Source of the DNA: Silurus meridionalis | Taxonomy: Eukaryota; Chordata; Actinopteri; Siluriformes; Siluridae | Assembly: GCF_014805685.1 (NCBI RefSeq) | Contig: NC_060890.1 | Coordinates: forward strand, 20,760,500 to 20,824,499 | Reading direction: 5' to 3' | DNA: 64,000 nucleotides | Shown here: in pieces, positions 12,101 to 23,097 of the stretch | Numbering within the stretch: position 1 is the first letter of the stretch | Layout: every line of letters begins with the position of its first letter | The notes under the pieces: generated by a model | Databases searched by the model: none | What the model was told of the DNA's origin: nothing | Seen by the model: the letters and a program-made list of their open reading frames with translations, nothing else | Position numbers and translations under genes: made by a program

Positions 12101-13589
12101 AAGTGTAACCTTAACTATAAAACAACCCATACAGAGCACTCTTCCTGTGAGTGTATTGCAGTAATACATAATCACTGCTAAGTTTTGGTCCACCATGAGC
12201 CACATGTCCTCCAGTAAAAGCTGACTTTGCACCATGATCCTTTGATGATCCTTTCTGCTGAGGTAAGGCAAGTTTTATGAGCCTGTTTTCTATTTCACAC
12301 CTGCATTTTTACTTTGAAATAATTACATATGCAGTAAACCCAAATGATAAAAAGATCTAGCTGAACTGTATGCAGACAAAACTTGTGTAAAAGCAGGCTG
12401 TTTTCATACAATCAGTACTATAGCTCTAACAGATTTATATAGGAATCATGGAAATTGGAAATGATACTGTACTCTGTCTCTGATTTTATTTCTAATAACC
12501 CCTCCGTAAAGGAATAATCATGGTGACATAATGAACAAACAAATTTATGAGTTAACAATGGAAGTAATATATGTATCATTTTTGCAGTTTGTTATAATTT
12601 GCACAAAACATCATAAAGGTCCCGAAATAAGTCAAGGTTAACTTGCATCTTTTTATCTTTAGTTCTTAAGAAATCTCATTTGTGACCTCAGTATTATAGG
12701 AATTAAAGTATCTCTGTTCTTTTTTATCTCCAACTAAAGAAAACAGACAGATTTGCCAGTAAAATTTCCTATTTCATTCACTTAATTCTTAAATCAAATT
12801 TTTATTCTTCAAAGTTTGCATAGCAAGAAAAATTAAATAACAAAGAGCAAAACAGTATTTTAGCAATCAGGTTTTATAGCAAGATAGAATAAAAATTTGG
12901 CTAATGTGAAATAAAAAAAAAATAATAATAAAAATAAAAATAATTTATGGCCTTAGAATTATAAATTATATTATCTTGTTCTTAAAGAGCACATACAGTA
13001 TAGACCAACTTGCCTTGACAAAGCTATTGGAGACGTTCCATTATCATGAGCGACTATGACCATTTGACGATTAGATGTGGATGTGTCCAGTAGTGTGACA
13101 AAAAATTGGATTGGAAAATTGGAAATGCACCACCCATTGTCAAAAATGAAATGTACCACCCACTGATAAAAGTTGCTATAGCAATCAGTAATAGAAAAAC
13201 TCACTAGTGGTACAGTATTATACTACAGCAACTGGTATGTGCAAGCAAGGCTTTAGAGTTTTACCTTGGGTTTTGCTCAAGAAGGTGACAATTTGCTTGA
13301 ATTCATGTACACTTTTATAAAACCAGGTTTGTCAAGCTACCCAGGCTCATAAAAATAAATGTCCTTTGAGGTTGCAGGCACCTTGTTGGCTTATCCTTTA
13401 TATAAATAGATGTTTCCCAAGCATCACCAATTCGACTTATTTCAACCACACTTTAGAAAAGCCATCAAGGTTGTTTTTACGAGCGCTGTAGTTGTTTTGT
13501 GATATTGTTTCAGAGTAGAGTCATAACTGATGAAAACAAATACAGCACTTATAAATTGGGCAAACATGCATTTGTTTAGAAATTGCTAT
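9151..13589. other. Intergenic, no gene recognised
   Basis: A long stretch without recognisable genes or elements. It includes TG-rich 9341-9390, a CA run at 11327-11350, A-rich tracts near 12905-12945, and short frames with no family features. A GC-richer part at 9720-9860 looks repeat-derived but I cannot name it. 12056-12280 has some structure but no recognised homology. Confidence 0.6.
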
Positions 13590-13860
13590 TTCAAGTCTTT
13601 GTAAGATGAAGCGCTCAGGATCCCTCTGCCACTGAAAAACATTTTTCTTTCCTTCACGGGACAAATGAACTGTCAGCGTTTAATGATAGATATTTGCATT
13701 GTGATACAGATTGTGTCCTTGGCCCTAAACATAAGATATAGATCCATTAATAATGAATTCAGATGAAGTGTTCCCTTTTTTCTAGGCTCGCTGTCGTAAC
13801 GTCTTAATAGATGTATGCACCCATCACCACTGGCTGCGGAGCATTAGAATGGAGACTGGG
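13590..13860. other. Candidate conserved non-coding element with octamer word
   Basis: Balanced-composition, non-repetitive block holding a perfect octamer (ATTTGCAT, 13692-13699), several TTAATGA/ATTAATAATGAATT homeodomain-like words and CCATCACCACTGGCTGCGG. No coding frame. Judged from composition and motif words alone. Confidence 0.3.
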
Positions 13861-14108
13861 AAATGTATCATCTATCATACAAACCCACTTTGTCCTGCAT
13901 TGTTTTATCTAGTATCTGATACCTTTGGGTGTCTTTTTTTATGTATACAGTATATCCATTATTCCTTTGCATTACTGTGTAGCTTAGAAAGAAAATCCTA
14001 TCATACAACAGTGTATAAACTTTTGCATTTGACATTAAATAATTTTTTTACAGTTAGCAGTTGTGTATGTTTATTTATGAAGAGTGTGCTTGTCTCTTGG
14101 TGCATGTG

Positions 14109-14109
<1 letters not shown>

Positions 14110-14150
<41 letters not shown>
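14110..14150. repeat. (TG)n microsatellite
   Basis: TG dinucleotide run of about 35 bp ending in GCGCGC. Alternating purine-pyrimidine sequence. Confidence 0.95.
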
Positions 14151-14151
<1 letters not shown>

Positions 14152-14482
14152 CTTTAAGTGATTGTTAGAGTCAGATATGATGCTGATACAGTGGAATGCA
14201 GTATTTATAGCTTGACTGTAGTTAAGCTGGGCTGCCCCGATGGTATTTTTCTCCTCTTCTTGTTTTATTATGAGATTCTTGCATAGACATGTTTTCAATA
14301 AATCAGTCTATTATTCATTTATATCCTTTATAAGTACAAGACAGGATCAGATCATCATTACAGCTAGACAGTATCATGGTAATATGTTTGACAAAAAAAA
14401 AAAAGTTTAGCACTGTAGTCCAGCACATTTTATATTAATTGATGTTTAAAGTAAAGATTGACAGCTTTTATATATATATATC

Positions 14483-15134
14483 GGTTCCTTCTCTACAACA
14501 TCAGAAGAATTTAACCATTTCTATCCACACAGACTGCTCAGGTGCTTGTTCAGTCTCTTGTCTTTTCAAGACTCAACTACTGCAATTCTCTGCTGGCAGG
14601 TCTCCCTCTGAAACCTATTCGTCCACTGCTAATGATCCAAAATCCAGATGCACAACTTGTGTTCAAGATGCCTAAGTTCTCCTACACCACCCCACTGCCA
14701 CTCTTTCGTCACTGGCTTCCGGGAGCTGCACGCATCAGATTTAAAACACTCATGCCTACAAAGCCAAAAATGGACCAGTACCCTCTTACCTCAGACACCT
14801 CATCACTTCTCGCACTGCACCACACTGCCCAAGATCCTTTAGTACTGCACGACTGGTACCACCTAAAGTGGTGAAATGAACTTCACCTAGATGTCTGAAC
14901 AGGGGAGTCACTGGCTATCTTTAAGCAACAGGTGAAGACCTATATCTTGCTGAAACACTTAAACCTTTTTCAGGTTTGATTTGTTTTTTACAAAAAAAAA
15001 ATTTAAGTTGTAGACTGATTATCTTAAGTTTGTAATATTGTAAACCAGTGTAGATTTATTTATTGATAGAGACTCAAAGCACTTTTGTCAGTCACTCTGG
15101 ACAAGGGAATCTGTTAAATGCTGTAAATGTAATT
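14483..15134 (+). mobile_element. L2-clade non-LTR retrotransposon, 3' end only
   Basis: The plus strand encodes, with frame changes, the C-terminal part of an L2-type reverse transcriptase ORF: LVQSLVFSRLNYCNSLLAG, then IQNPDAQLVFKMPKFSYTTP, then RIRFKTLM and the residues before the stop. It matches the copy at 55775-56340 in both protein and DNA. It ends in the L2/SINE tail (GACTCAAAGCACTTTTGTCA onward, ending GCTGTAAATG near 15128). 5'-truncated, as target-primed insertions usually are, and mutated by frameshift. Confidence 0.88.
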
Positions 15135-16754
15135 ATCTAAATATTTTTGGGACATAATTTGACATTTCTGAGTAAAGGATTTAGTCAAATAACTGAGGGT
15201 AGAAAAGAGTGCCAGGTGAGGCATGACATGATTGTATTGGTTAGTATTGTTTATGTCCATCGGTACATGTTAAAAAAACAAATAAAATCAGATAGAATCA
15301 GAGAAGCAGTCAAAAATGCAGTTACAGAAAATTGGTCGTGTGACTACATTCGAGTGGTACATCATACTGTTCATCATACACTAATTCATCCATAGGACCT
15401 GCCTGAGTTTTAAATTAGGTTAGAAATCTCATAAATCCATATTTTATTCACAATAAAACAAAAACATTATCAACATATCAAATGTTAATTTGTTACACCC
15501 TTAATTTATACATGCACAAATGTCCCGAGTTCCTGAAATCTTAAGACATTAAAAGTGCATAAATATGGTTGTGACTGTTATATAGCACACTAGCTCTGGG
15601 GGTTTTTTAAAGTTAAGGATGTATATTTATATCAAAATAGCTGAGATTTACTCATGTGGATGCAAATGTCAAAGTAATACCATATGTCAAGATTTTACTT
15701 CTCAGGGTCAGCTAAATTAGGAATAATTTAAATAACATATTCCTAAATACTCTAAATACTATTAGTATTTAATATGTCCCCTATGTTTTTTTCTCCCAGG
15801 AACTTGAGCAGTAACCATTAGTACTCTGGTGTTGGATTATTTGTTTTGTTGTCAGGTTGTTAGACAGATGTTATCCTCCTCCTCCACAGTGAGAGTGTTT
15901 TAGCACTTCTATCCTAATTGTTCAGGTAATGGCTATAACAATAATGCTAAGAACCTTAAACTCCACCAAAGACCTAAGCTTGGCCCTAACAAAGAATGTT
16001 CCACCAGCCATAAGTGCAATATAGAACCTGTATATGGTCCAGCTGAGACTTAAATCTGCAGATGTTAAGACTGACGACTGCTCTGGTATGAAGGTGGAGT
16101 TTGTTTGGTTTAGTAAAATGCAGGGGACCTAGCAGTCACTAAACTTGAATTGCTCTTTGGGGTCAGTGTTTTGGCAGTAACTTTGACTGTGTTCATTTTC
16201 TTCCCATTGTTTCCTCAGTTTATTGAGCTATTGAGGAATCCTATAGCTGCTCTCCAGCAGAGACTAAGTACCCTCACATTTTTTTCCCACATGGACTTTA
16301 CACCATCAAGCGATCCTTAGGGTTTCTCTATCAAGAGTAAAGAAAATGCCTTCGGTCTCAATAATTTCCACTGGCAAGTTTTATATAGCCACAGAGCAAA
16401 GCACTGCAACATTAAATACCCAAGCCAATATTATGCTAAATCAGATGAATTTCTTGAAGGAAGACTTAATCCTGTCAGAACCAACATCTCAAAATTGGGA
16501 TCCCAGGTCTTAAAACCATTAATAATTTTCAGGATTAATTTCTAATTCATTTCTTCTGCAGGTTTGTGTCAAAATAAAGCTCGGCAAAACAGGGTTTTTT
16601 GTTGCAAATTTCTTTTTGTAAGATCTAAAGATGTTATGTTTGGGCTTTTGTGTTTTATTTGATTCATTTTGTGGAATTATATCTATTACTACAGTGTATT
16701 ACAGTTCAATTGTCCTACTATTGAAATTATACAAAACTTGTCATCACCCCTTAA
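15135..16754. other. Intergenic, no gene recognised
   Basis: No repeat family, coding region or RNA recognised. The stretch at 15830-16330 is less AT-rich and might be an old retroelement, but I find no protein motif in any frame. Confidence 0.55.
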
Positions 16755-16861
16755 GAAGATTCAAAGCTTTTAATGTCACATGTACATTTGATGCTGGTGC
16801 TTAGGTATAGTGAAAGGGGATGTGGTATTTCCATAGTCTGTGTGCAAAAACAAAGCCTATA

Positions 16862-16869
16862 CTATATAG
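16862..16869. repeat. 8-bp target-site duplication, left
   Basis: CTATATAG immediately precedes the hAT terminal CAGTGGCGGG and recurs exactly at 17923-17930. Confidence 0.9.
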
Positions 16870-17922
16870 CAGTGGCGGGCCGTGCATTTGGTACCTGGGC
16901 CTTCAGTGGGCACTTACCCAACTTAATCCACCTCTTAATACCACCACTATTACATCGCAATTATAGAAACAATCAATACTAAACAAAAACGCAATATAAC
17001 AACACGTGGCATCACAGAGAGAGAGAGGCATTTCACATATGGAGGGTGAATACCATTTTACTAAAGCAAGAAACTCAGTTAAGACAACTCCAAACCGCTA
17101 CACTACCACCGCAACTGTGCCACGTACATCACCTGGAGCAGTTCAGAATCAATATTTGTCTAATAACATGACAAAAGCATAAAAATGTAAATAAAATACA
17201 ACTTGCTCACCAGAGATGCAGACTCATAATCTGCACCACTCCTCAGAGGCTGTAATCCAGTGGTACCGCTTGTAATCACTGATCTGGAAGTGGCGAACAA
17301 ACCCTTTCCCAGGCTGAGACAAGCTAGCTAGCTTCAGGGTTGGCCGACCTCAATGTCTAGCTTTTCTTGAAAATGTATTTTTAAGTACATTTTTCAAATA
17401 CATTTCTCCTCCTCCGTAGGTCAAAAAAAGTCTATCTAATATGTATTAATGTGTGCAAAGCGCTACACACGTGTTTTGCCAGTCGAACTTGGCTTTTGGT
17501 TAGTTTATCTCTGACCAACCAATCAGAGGACGGAAAAATGCTGATGCTATTCTGGGCCAGCTAGCTGCCCTGTGAGGCGAATATGAAATCTGATTGGTTA
17601 AAGAAACAGAGCTATTTCTTAAGGAGACTGTGGTAAAAAGGCCAGCACTACAAACTTTGAATGTCCTGGGCAGATTAGATTGACATGGCAGCACATAGAG
17701 GCTGAAATCTGATTGGACAAAAAATCTAACATCTACATACAGGTACTGGAGGCAGTGCAGCCAGGAGAAATGCTACGAAATTAAAAAAATAAACTGTTGA
17801 AAATAAATTAATACAATTTCATGGAACAAATATTAGAATTTAGGTTGTAAATGTAGGTCAGTGCTTCTGATAGTGTTTAGGCCAGCAGAGAAGTCTTTGT
17901 TGGCCCTGACCGCCCGTCACTG
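16870..17922 (+). mobile_element. Complete non-coding hAT-superfamily element
   Basis: The left end is CAGTGGCGGGCCGTGC; the right end read inward is CAGTGACGGGCGGTCAGGG, an imperfect terminal inverted repeat with the CAGTG hallmark. Exact 8-bp duplications (CTATATAG) flank it, the hAT signature. Length 1,053 bp. No transposase domain (no dimerisation or DDE-RW motifs) is readable, so it would depend on an enzyme from elsewhere. A homologous copy in reverse orientation lies at 47739-48747, sharing most of its length, including the GTGCATTTGGTACCTGGGCC block near one end. Confidence 0.92.
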
Positions 17923-17930
17923 CTATATAG
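17923..17930. repeat. 8-bp target-site duplication, right
   Basis: CTATATAG directly after the terminal CACTG, identical to 16862-16869. Confidence 0.9.
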
Positions 17931-17990
17931 ACAATATACAAGAGCATACAAACAATATACATATTTAAAGGTACAGTATGTTTATGTCTT

Positions 17991-19011
17991 TGTATGTGTG
18001 TATTAACTACTGTGTCCTGTGGTTCTGCAAATATTTCATATGTAGCATGTTCATGAGCTTAAGCTTGTGCTTGTGCTTGTGTAGATGAAGTTTCTGCTTA
18101 GTCTCCCAGTCCTGGCTATGTTTTTGCTGAGGCACTTTGGAACCTAACGTGATTATGTATATAAAATGAAAATAAAAGCAAAGCTTGCATGGCTTCATTC
18201 AGATATCAATATGAATCAAACAGTATATAAATTAAATTGGAAAAAGTTATACTCACTAACCCCACTTTAAGCACTAAATTTTGGCACTTTTGGCTTTCCA
18301 TTTTGCTTGATGGTAGTTTTTTGTTGTTTCCTAACTGATTATTTACACCTGTAAATTGTTACTTCTAAACAGTTTGTCTATTTAAACTCACAAAATTACA
18401 GTACATCAAGTTGAATTTTTTTCTTTTCTGTGTTTCTCATTCTTGGTCAAATCATTCTTTTGCTCAAATCATATGAATTCTCCTGGTTTAATCCTGTAGG
18501 TCTGTATTTTTATCCCTGCTCTGGACTTTTATTACAGTCATGTTTTCTTGCAATATTTTGTAGTTACTTAATTAGTCTAGTAATCTTTACATTAAACTAG
18601 AATTTGGAAACACACATTGTTGATGGTAAATACTTATTGCTTTTGAGTATAAGTATTATACCTTCTACGCAAGCCAGGTTAACAAGAATTTACTATCAAT
18701 AAGTAAAACATGATAGGGTGTGAAATAGGAAAATATTCAACAACAAGGTAGTGTGATAGAGTGGCTACCACAATACTGTTATTAGATTCGAATAGCTACA
18801 AACATGTGTGTGTGTGTGTGTTTGGGTGTGCACGTTCCACTTAAACCTTGCAGAATTGCCAACATTTGCAAATTATTATTAATCAAAGAATGACATGACA
18901 TGCTTTTTTCTGTTCATAGTAACATTTCATATTGTGGAATAACCATACAAAAAGGTATGTTTTGCCGTATATTGCAGATGGGAAGAGTTGTTCATTTATG
19001 AAAATGCTAAT
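17991..19011. other. Intergenic, no gene recognised
   Basis: AT-rich sequence with a small CTTGTG repeat at 18064-18082 and a short GT run near 18806-18822. No coding or RNA features. Confidence 0.65.
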
Positions 19012-19146
19012 AGGAAGTGGAAGCTCAATGGGTAAGTTGTTGGATTATGAGTTCAGATCTGCCACTGCTGGTCTCTTGAGCAAGACTCTTGTATAAATAA
19101 AATAAAAGTAAGTTGCTCTGAATAAGGGCAAATGCTGTAAATGTCC
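19012..19146 (+). mobile_element. tRNA-derived SINE copy, short
   Basis: The head has an A-box-like segment (AAGCTCAATGGGTAAGTTG) and a weak B-box-like segment (TGAGTTCAGATCTG) at normal tRNA spacing. A TCTTGAGCAAGACTCTTG body follows, then the tail GTTGCTCTGAATAAGGGCA and AATGCTGTAAATG, the same tail class as the L2 elements here. RNA polymerase III would transcribe such an element; this copy has a diverged B box. Confidence 0.75.
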
Positions 19147-19539
19147 CAAACCTTTAAACACTTTATACCCCTTTAAAGATGTAAAATGCATCTCTGTTGT
19201 TAGAAGTGATGTCCTCTGTCCTGAAGAATGTTCTAAGCACATTAATATAAACCTTAAACCCAAAAGGAATGTCAACTGTTACTAGAGAAAAGGAATCGGA
19301 ATAAACAACTGAATTGTAGTAATTAAAAATTACTATATGATTTTAGTTTTCTTATTGTTAGCACTAATCTTTGAAACTTTAATAAATGTCATATGCAAGG
19401 ACAAATGCTTGCTGGCTTGCTGCTCTCATTATCTCTTAACAGATCGTTTGTGCCCAATTAAATTCCTTTTTTAATGCTGAAAATTGGATCAAATTGGCTA
19501 TATAAAAAAATGTAATGCATTTGGGAGGATTTAGATTAA
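19147..19539. other. Intergenic, no gene recognised
   Basis: AT-rich sequence without recognisable features. Confidence 0.6.
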
Positions 19540-19860
19540 CATAATGAAAAAATAGCCCATGCAAGTTTGTAGTTTAACTCAGGGAAAGATGAAGCAGCCC
19601 GAGGACTCATTCAACCTCAGCTTCTACTAGCAGTGTGCTCAGGATTAGCTCAGTCTCAGTTTCCGCGTTCCCTGGGTATTTATGGAAAAACATTGAGCTT
19701 TATGAGCAGCATACTTAATGAGGGCCTGAGAGGTATGGAAGCTGCAGATGAACCCATATATCTGCCTTGAAGGAGCCAATTCAGAGATCACAGATGCATT
19801 TTAACCACATTTTATTCACCATCTGTCCTGCCACTTCATCTACCCATTGAGACTGGAGCA
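19540..19860. other. Candidate conserved non-coding element
   Basis: Non-repetitive block of balanced composition between AT-rich flanks (for example AGGATTAGCTCAGTCTCAG and TTAATGAGGGCCTGAGAGG). No coding potential. Proposed only from composition and homeodomain-like words. Confidence 0.3.
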
Positions 19861-20121
19861 GCACTCTCAGAGATGGAGCTTTTATTACTAGGTAATGCGC
19901 AGGTTAATGATAGACATGATAGTTTTAAGCAGAGATTATAAGAATATACAACCACCCCAGAATTGCTTTCTGGCTTAGTGAGTTTTTTAAGGAGTCTCTC
20001 ACAGTAAATGCATGATAACTTTTTGGGTATTTGGTTTTTTATCTCTTTCACTGCCAAGGTAGTACTATGAAATGTGCTAACAGTGTGCATTTATGTGTGT
20101 ACATATATATATCATCTATTA

Positions 20122-20122
<1 letters not shown>

Positions 20123-20177
<55 letters not shown>
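20123..20177. repeat. (CA)n microsatellite ending in (TA)n
   Basis: About 48 bp of CA followed by TATATA. Frames across it (poly Thr-His) are artefacts. Confidence 0.96.
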
Positions 20178-20523
20178 TTGTGTTGTTTTAAATTGCGTAA
20201 ATCATCAGGACACCAAACGGAGTGTTACCACGCGGATGGTTTTCATTGCCGGATGTGTGAATCATAGAGATTTTGGTGCTTGATTTGAGACTTGGCACAT
20301 CAGTAAAACAACCATTAGTGAATTAAAAATTATTTTTTTGGTGGAGTTTTTTTTAAATCTGAGTAAACAAAGGACGTCGTGAATAATTGTGCGGTGCCTT
20401 GAAGGTTTTAATTTCGCCTCTTTTATATACATTTTTTATATTTGTAATAAAAATAGTCACAGAAATGCACGCTGCATTAATTGCACATTAATAAAATTAG
20501 TGCTGTTAAAATGAATTAAAATG

Positions 20524-20707
20524 TTTACATTTGGAAGCATTTACGGCATTTGGCAGACACCTGTATTCAGAGCAACTTATTTTTATCTCATTCATACAAA
20601 TGAGCAGCTAAGGGCCTTATTTAGGGGCCCCCAGAGTGGCAGCTTGGTGGTGCTGGGATATGAACTCCAAAGTCCAATGCCTTTATCATTAAGGAACCAC
20701 CACTCTA
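20524..20707 (-). mobile_element. tRNA-derived SINE copy, reverse orientation
   Basis: The minus strand begins GGTGGTTCCTTAATGATAAA, has a tRNA-like head with a degenerate B box (GGAGTTCATATCCC), and passes through a short GGCCC-containing body. It ends in the common tail, seen here as TACGGCATTTGGCAGACACC on the plus strand. Same family as 21295-21490. Confidence 0.75.
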
Positions 20708-21294
20708 AAATATAAATCTTGTTTGATGTTTTTGAAGATTTACTGATACATCAGATGAGTACAGTTAATTTCTCTTGCTACAATAATAAAAGCTTACATT
20801 AGCAAAGTTAAAAACTAAACAATAACAAATTAGGAGAAATTTAAATTGAGGGATATTATTCTATCTTTTTTTATTGATTATATGTTCTATGTGACTCTGT
20901 TTGATCCCATCACTTACGCTAACATTTATTTCATTTGTGAGGAAATTGAAAAATTCAACCAAATTAGAAATATTTTCAGATATTCTCTATTTAAAATTCC
21001 CCAAGATTCCAGTGCAATCAATAGTAAGACTTTACTATTTTACAATTTTAAAAAAGTGTTTAAATGTATATCCTCCACTACATCCTAAAGACAACAAATT
21101 TTACATTTACAAATTTACTAATTTAACAAAGTAAAACCTTTAATATGAGAGATTTAACAAAGATGATTTGTAAGTAGTTTTTAATTGGTTACATTCAGCT
21201 CAAGTTAGTATTCAAACTATCTATAGTTTTTTTCGCAGATGATTCAGTGACTTAAACAATCAAAACAGGCACAAATACTGTAGATAGCACTTAG
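20708..21294. other. Intergenic between two SINE copies
   Basis: AT-rich. The frames at 20846-21088 and 20901-21134 overlap in different frames, are Phe/Ile/Lys-rich and have no domain. Confidence 0.6.
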
Positions 21295-21490
21295 ATAGCA
21301 GAGTGGGCATAGGGTTAAATCATTGGACTTTGGAGCTGAAGGTCGTGAGTCCAAATCCCAGTCTCATAAAGCTGACTCTCCTGGACCCCTGAGCAAGGCC
21401 CTCAACCCCATAAATGCTCAGTAGTTTGAATTAGATAAATGTAAGTTGCTCTGGATAAGGGCATCTGCCAAATGCCATAAATTTAATACA
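21295..21490 (+). mobile_element. tRNA-derived SINE copy, best preserved in window
   Basis: Head: GCAGAGTGGGCATAGGGTTA (A-box region) and GGTCGTGAGTCCAAATCCC (B-box region). Body: CTCCTGGACCCCTGAGCAAG and GCCCTCAACCCC, typical of a fish tRNA SINE. Tail: GTTGCTCTGGATAAGGGCAT and CTGCCAAATGCCATAAAT. The tail is nearly identical to that of the L2 copy ending at 56515, fitting SINE mobilisation by an L2-type LINE. Confidence 0.85.
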
Positions 21491-22559
21491 ATGCATTTAT
21501 AAATAGCAAATAGTTAGATGCATGCATAATCAACAATTTGCAGAAATTAGTTTTATTTGGAAGAGCTACTCTGAGATAAAGGGTTATATTGTCACTGACT
21601 AGTGTTAAATTAACTTGACTTAATGTGTGTGGGATGATGATAATAAATGGGTTGGAGTCCTGATTAATTCAAGAGCGGCTTAGCGTACTACACTCGTTAA
21701 TTAACGAGTAGCTCATACTTTTGCTTTTGAAATTTCTCTATTATTTAATATTGTTTTAATCATTTATCAGTTCCTAAATACTTGTTCCTGTGTAGTGCAC
21801 TTCCAGTGTCTGACCCTTGTTTTTGTGAACAGGTGTGGGTATAGCAGGGAAACATTGCAGATGGCAGCCTAATTAAAAACAATTTTAGTAGTGTCACTCA
21901 GGCAAAAGGTCTTGATTGGCAAACTAACCTCTTCATCCCCTAATGACTGGGATCAATGTTCATTTTAACACTGCACACAGAGGCAGTCCTGGTCCCTTTT
22001 GACACTTTATAGCACACATCATTAAAATCAGCTATAATTGTATTATTAAAAAAAATCTCTTGAGGTCCAATCTCAGATGTTTTTAGATGTTTCATTATAA
22101 GTTAAATGTTAGGAGGAGAGGTTTTCAGTAAATACATTGTACACTGTAGGTGAACCCAAACCATGACAGTAAATTTAATACTATAATAAAAGCCCTTTAC
22201 AACATAACAGATCCAGTGGTTCTTCTTTTATCCAGTGGTTCAATGGTTGTCACCCATCTATATTTAATAAATTGCGAGTCTTCTGTAAATGATTAAATAA
22301 AGTAAAGTGTAGTGTAAATGTTTTAAAAAAAAAGCTAAAGACCCTTCAGTAAATGTGACGTTTTAGTGTTTTGGTTGAAAAAAAAAAAAAAAACAGGGCG
22401 CATTGGTACATTTGCCTTATCAGCAACAAATGTTTAAATCTTGTCTCCTTCAGACAAAACCTACTGAGGTTAAAAAATGTTTAGGGCGCTCACTAGCTTT
22501 AAAAATATTTGTGGCTTTTTAAATATCAAGAAAGAGATACAGAAAGAGAATTGAGAGAG

Positions 22560-22561
<2 letters not shown>
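21491..22561. other. Intergenic, no gene recognised
   Basis: Contains the palindrome at 21692-21709 and A-rich tracts near 22322 and 22380-22393. 21600-21980 is somewhat less AT-rich and could hold regulatory sequence. No coding region. Confidence 0.55.
21692..21709. promoter_or_regulatory. 18-bp perfect palindrome with TTAATTAA core
   Basis: ACTCGTTAATTAACGAGT equals its own reverse complement. It contains two overlapping TTAAT homeodomain-type half-sites back to back. Could be a paired or homodimeric homeodomain site; function is inferred only. Confidence 0.35.

Positions 22562-22616
<55 letters not shown>
22562..22616. repeat. (GA)n microsatellite
   Basis: About 55 bp GA run. The Glu-Arg repeat frame crossing it is an artefact. 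Confidence 0.96.
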
Positions 22617-22619
<3 letters not shown>

Positions 22620-22621
<2 letters not shown>

Positions 22622-22920
22622 TCGGAATCCTTATCTGGTCAGGTGTCGTGACTCATTATATTTAGAGTCAATTTGCATAACGCAAGAGGCATCAAATTAG
22701 ATTTGCATAATGTATTTGATTACACCTGTTATTAACTGTGAGTGACATTGATTTAGCAAATGGGCTGGTTTAAGGTTAATAGTGCCTGTCACCTTTTCCA
22801 CTACTGAGTGTCAGTGTATTGAGGCTGTTTTACACTCTCTCTGCCCTTCTTTAATCTCTGCTCATCTTTGTTCCTGCCCTACACCTCAGGACATGAGCAA
22901 TAGAAAGCATGAGGGTAATT
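22620..22920. promoter_or_regulatory. Candidate regulatory block with paired octamers
   Basis: Non-repetitive block with two exact ATTTGCATAA decamers, at 22671-22680 and 22701-22710, 30 bp apart in the same orientation. GATTTAGCAAATG and several AGTGACATTGATTT words follow. ATTTGCAT is the consensus octamer of POU-domain factors. No alignment evidence of conservation. Confidence 0.35.
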
Positions 22921-23097
22921 ACGTTACTGAAAAATGAAAAACATTCCTCCTTTGATTGATTTTTTAAAATGTAAAAAAAAAGTGGATTCTGATGAATTGT
23001 TAGCTAAGAACTGGTTTATTTGAGTACAAACAGTATATGTATGCAAATATTTTATAGGTTTAGATATTATACACTTACAACTGCATTTGCTTTAGAA

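Larger units (their letters stand above)
16755..17990 (-). repeat. Old interspersed repeat (probable non-LTR 3' tail) split by a hAT element
   Basis: 16755-16869 reads as the reverse complement of a fish retroelement tail: TTCAAAGCTTTTAATGTCAC, then ATGTACATTTGATGCT. It appears to continue at 17931-17990 (ACAATATACAAGAGCATACA) after the hAT insertion. The tail identity is recalled rather than searched; the interruption by the hAT element is clear from the target duplication. Confidence 0.4.

Noticed and set aside
19012..19090. Possible tRNA gene
   Set aside because: A- and B-box-like words are present but no cloverleaf with paired acceptor stem is evident, and the sequence runs into a SINE body and tail.
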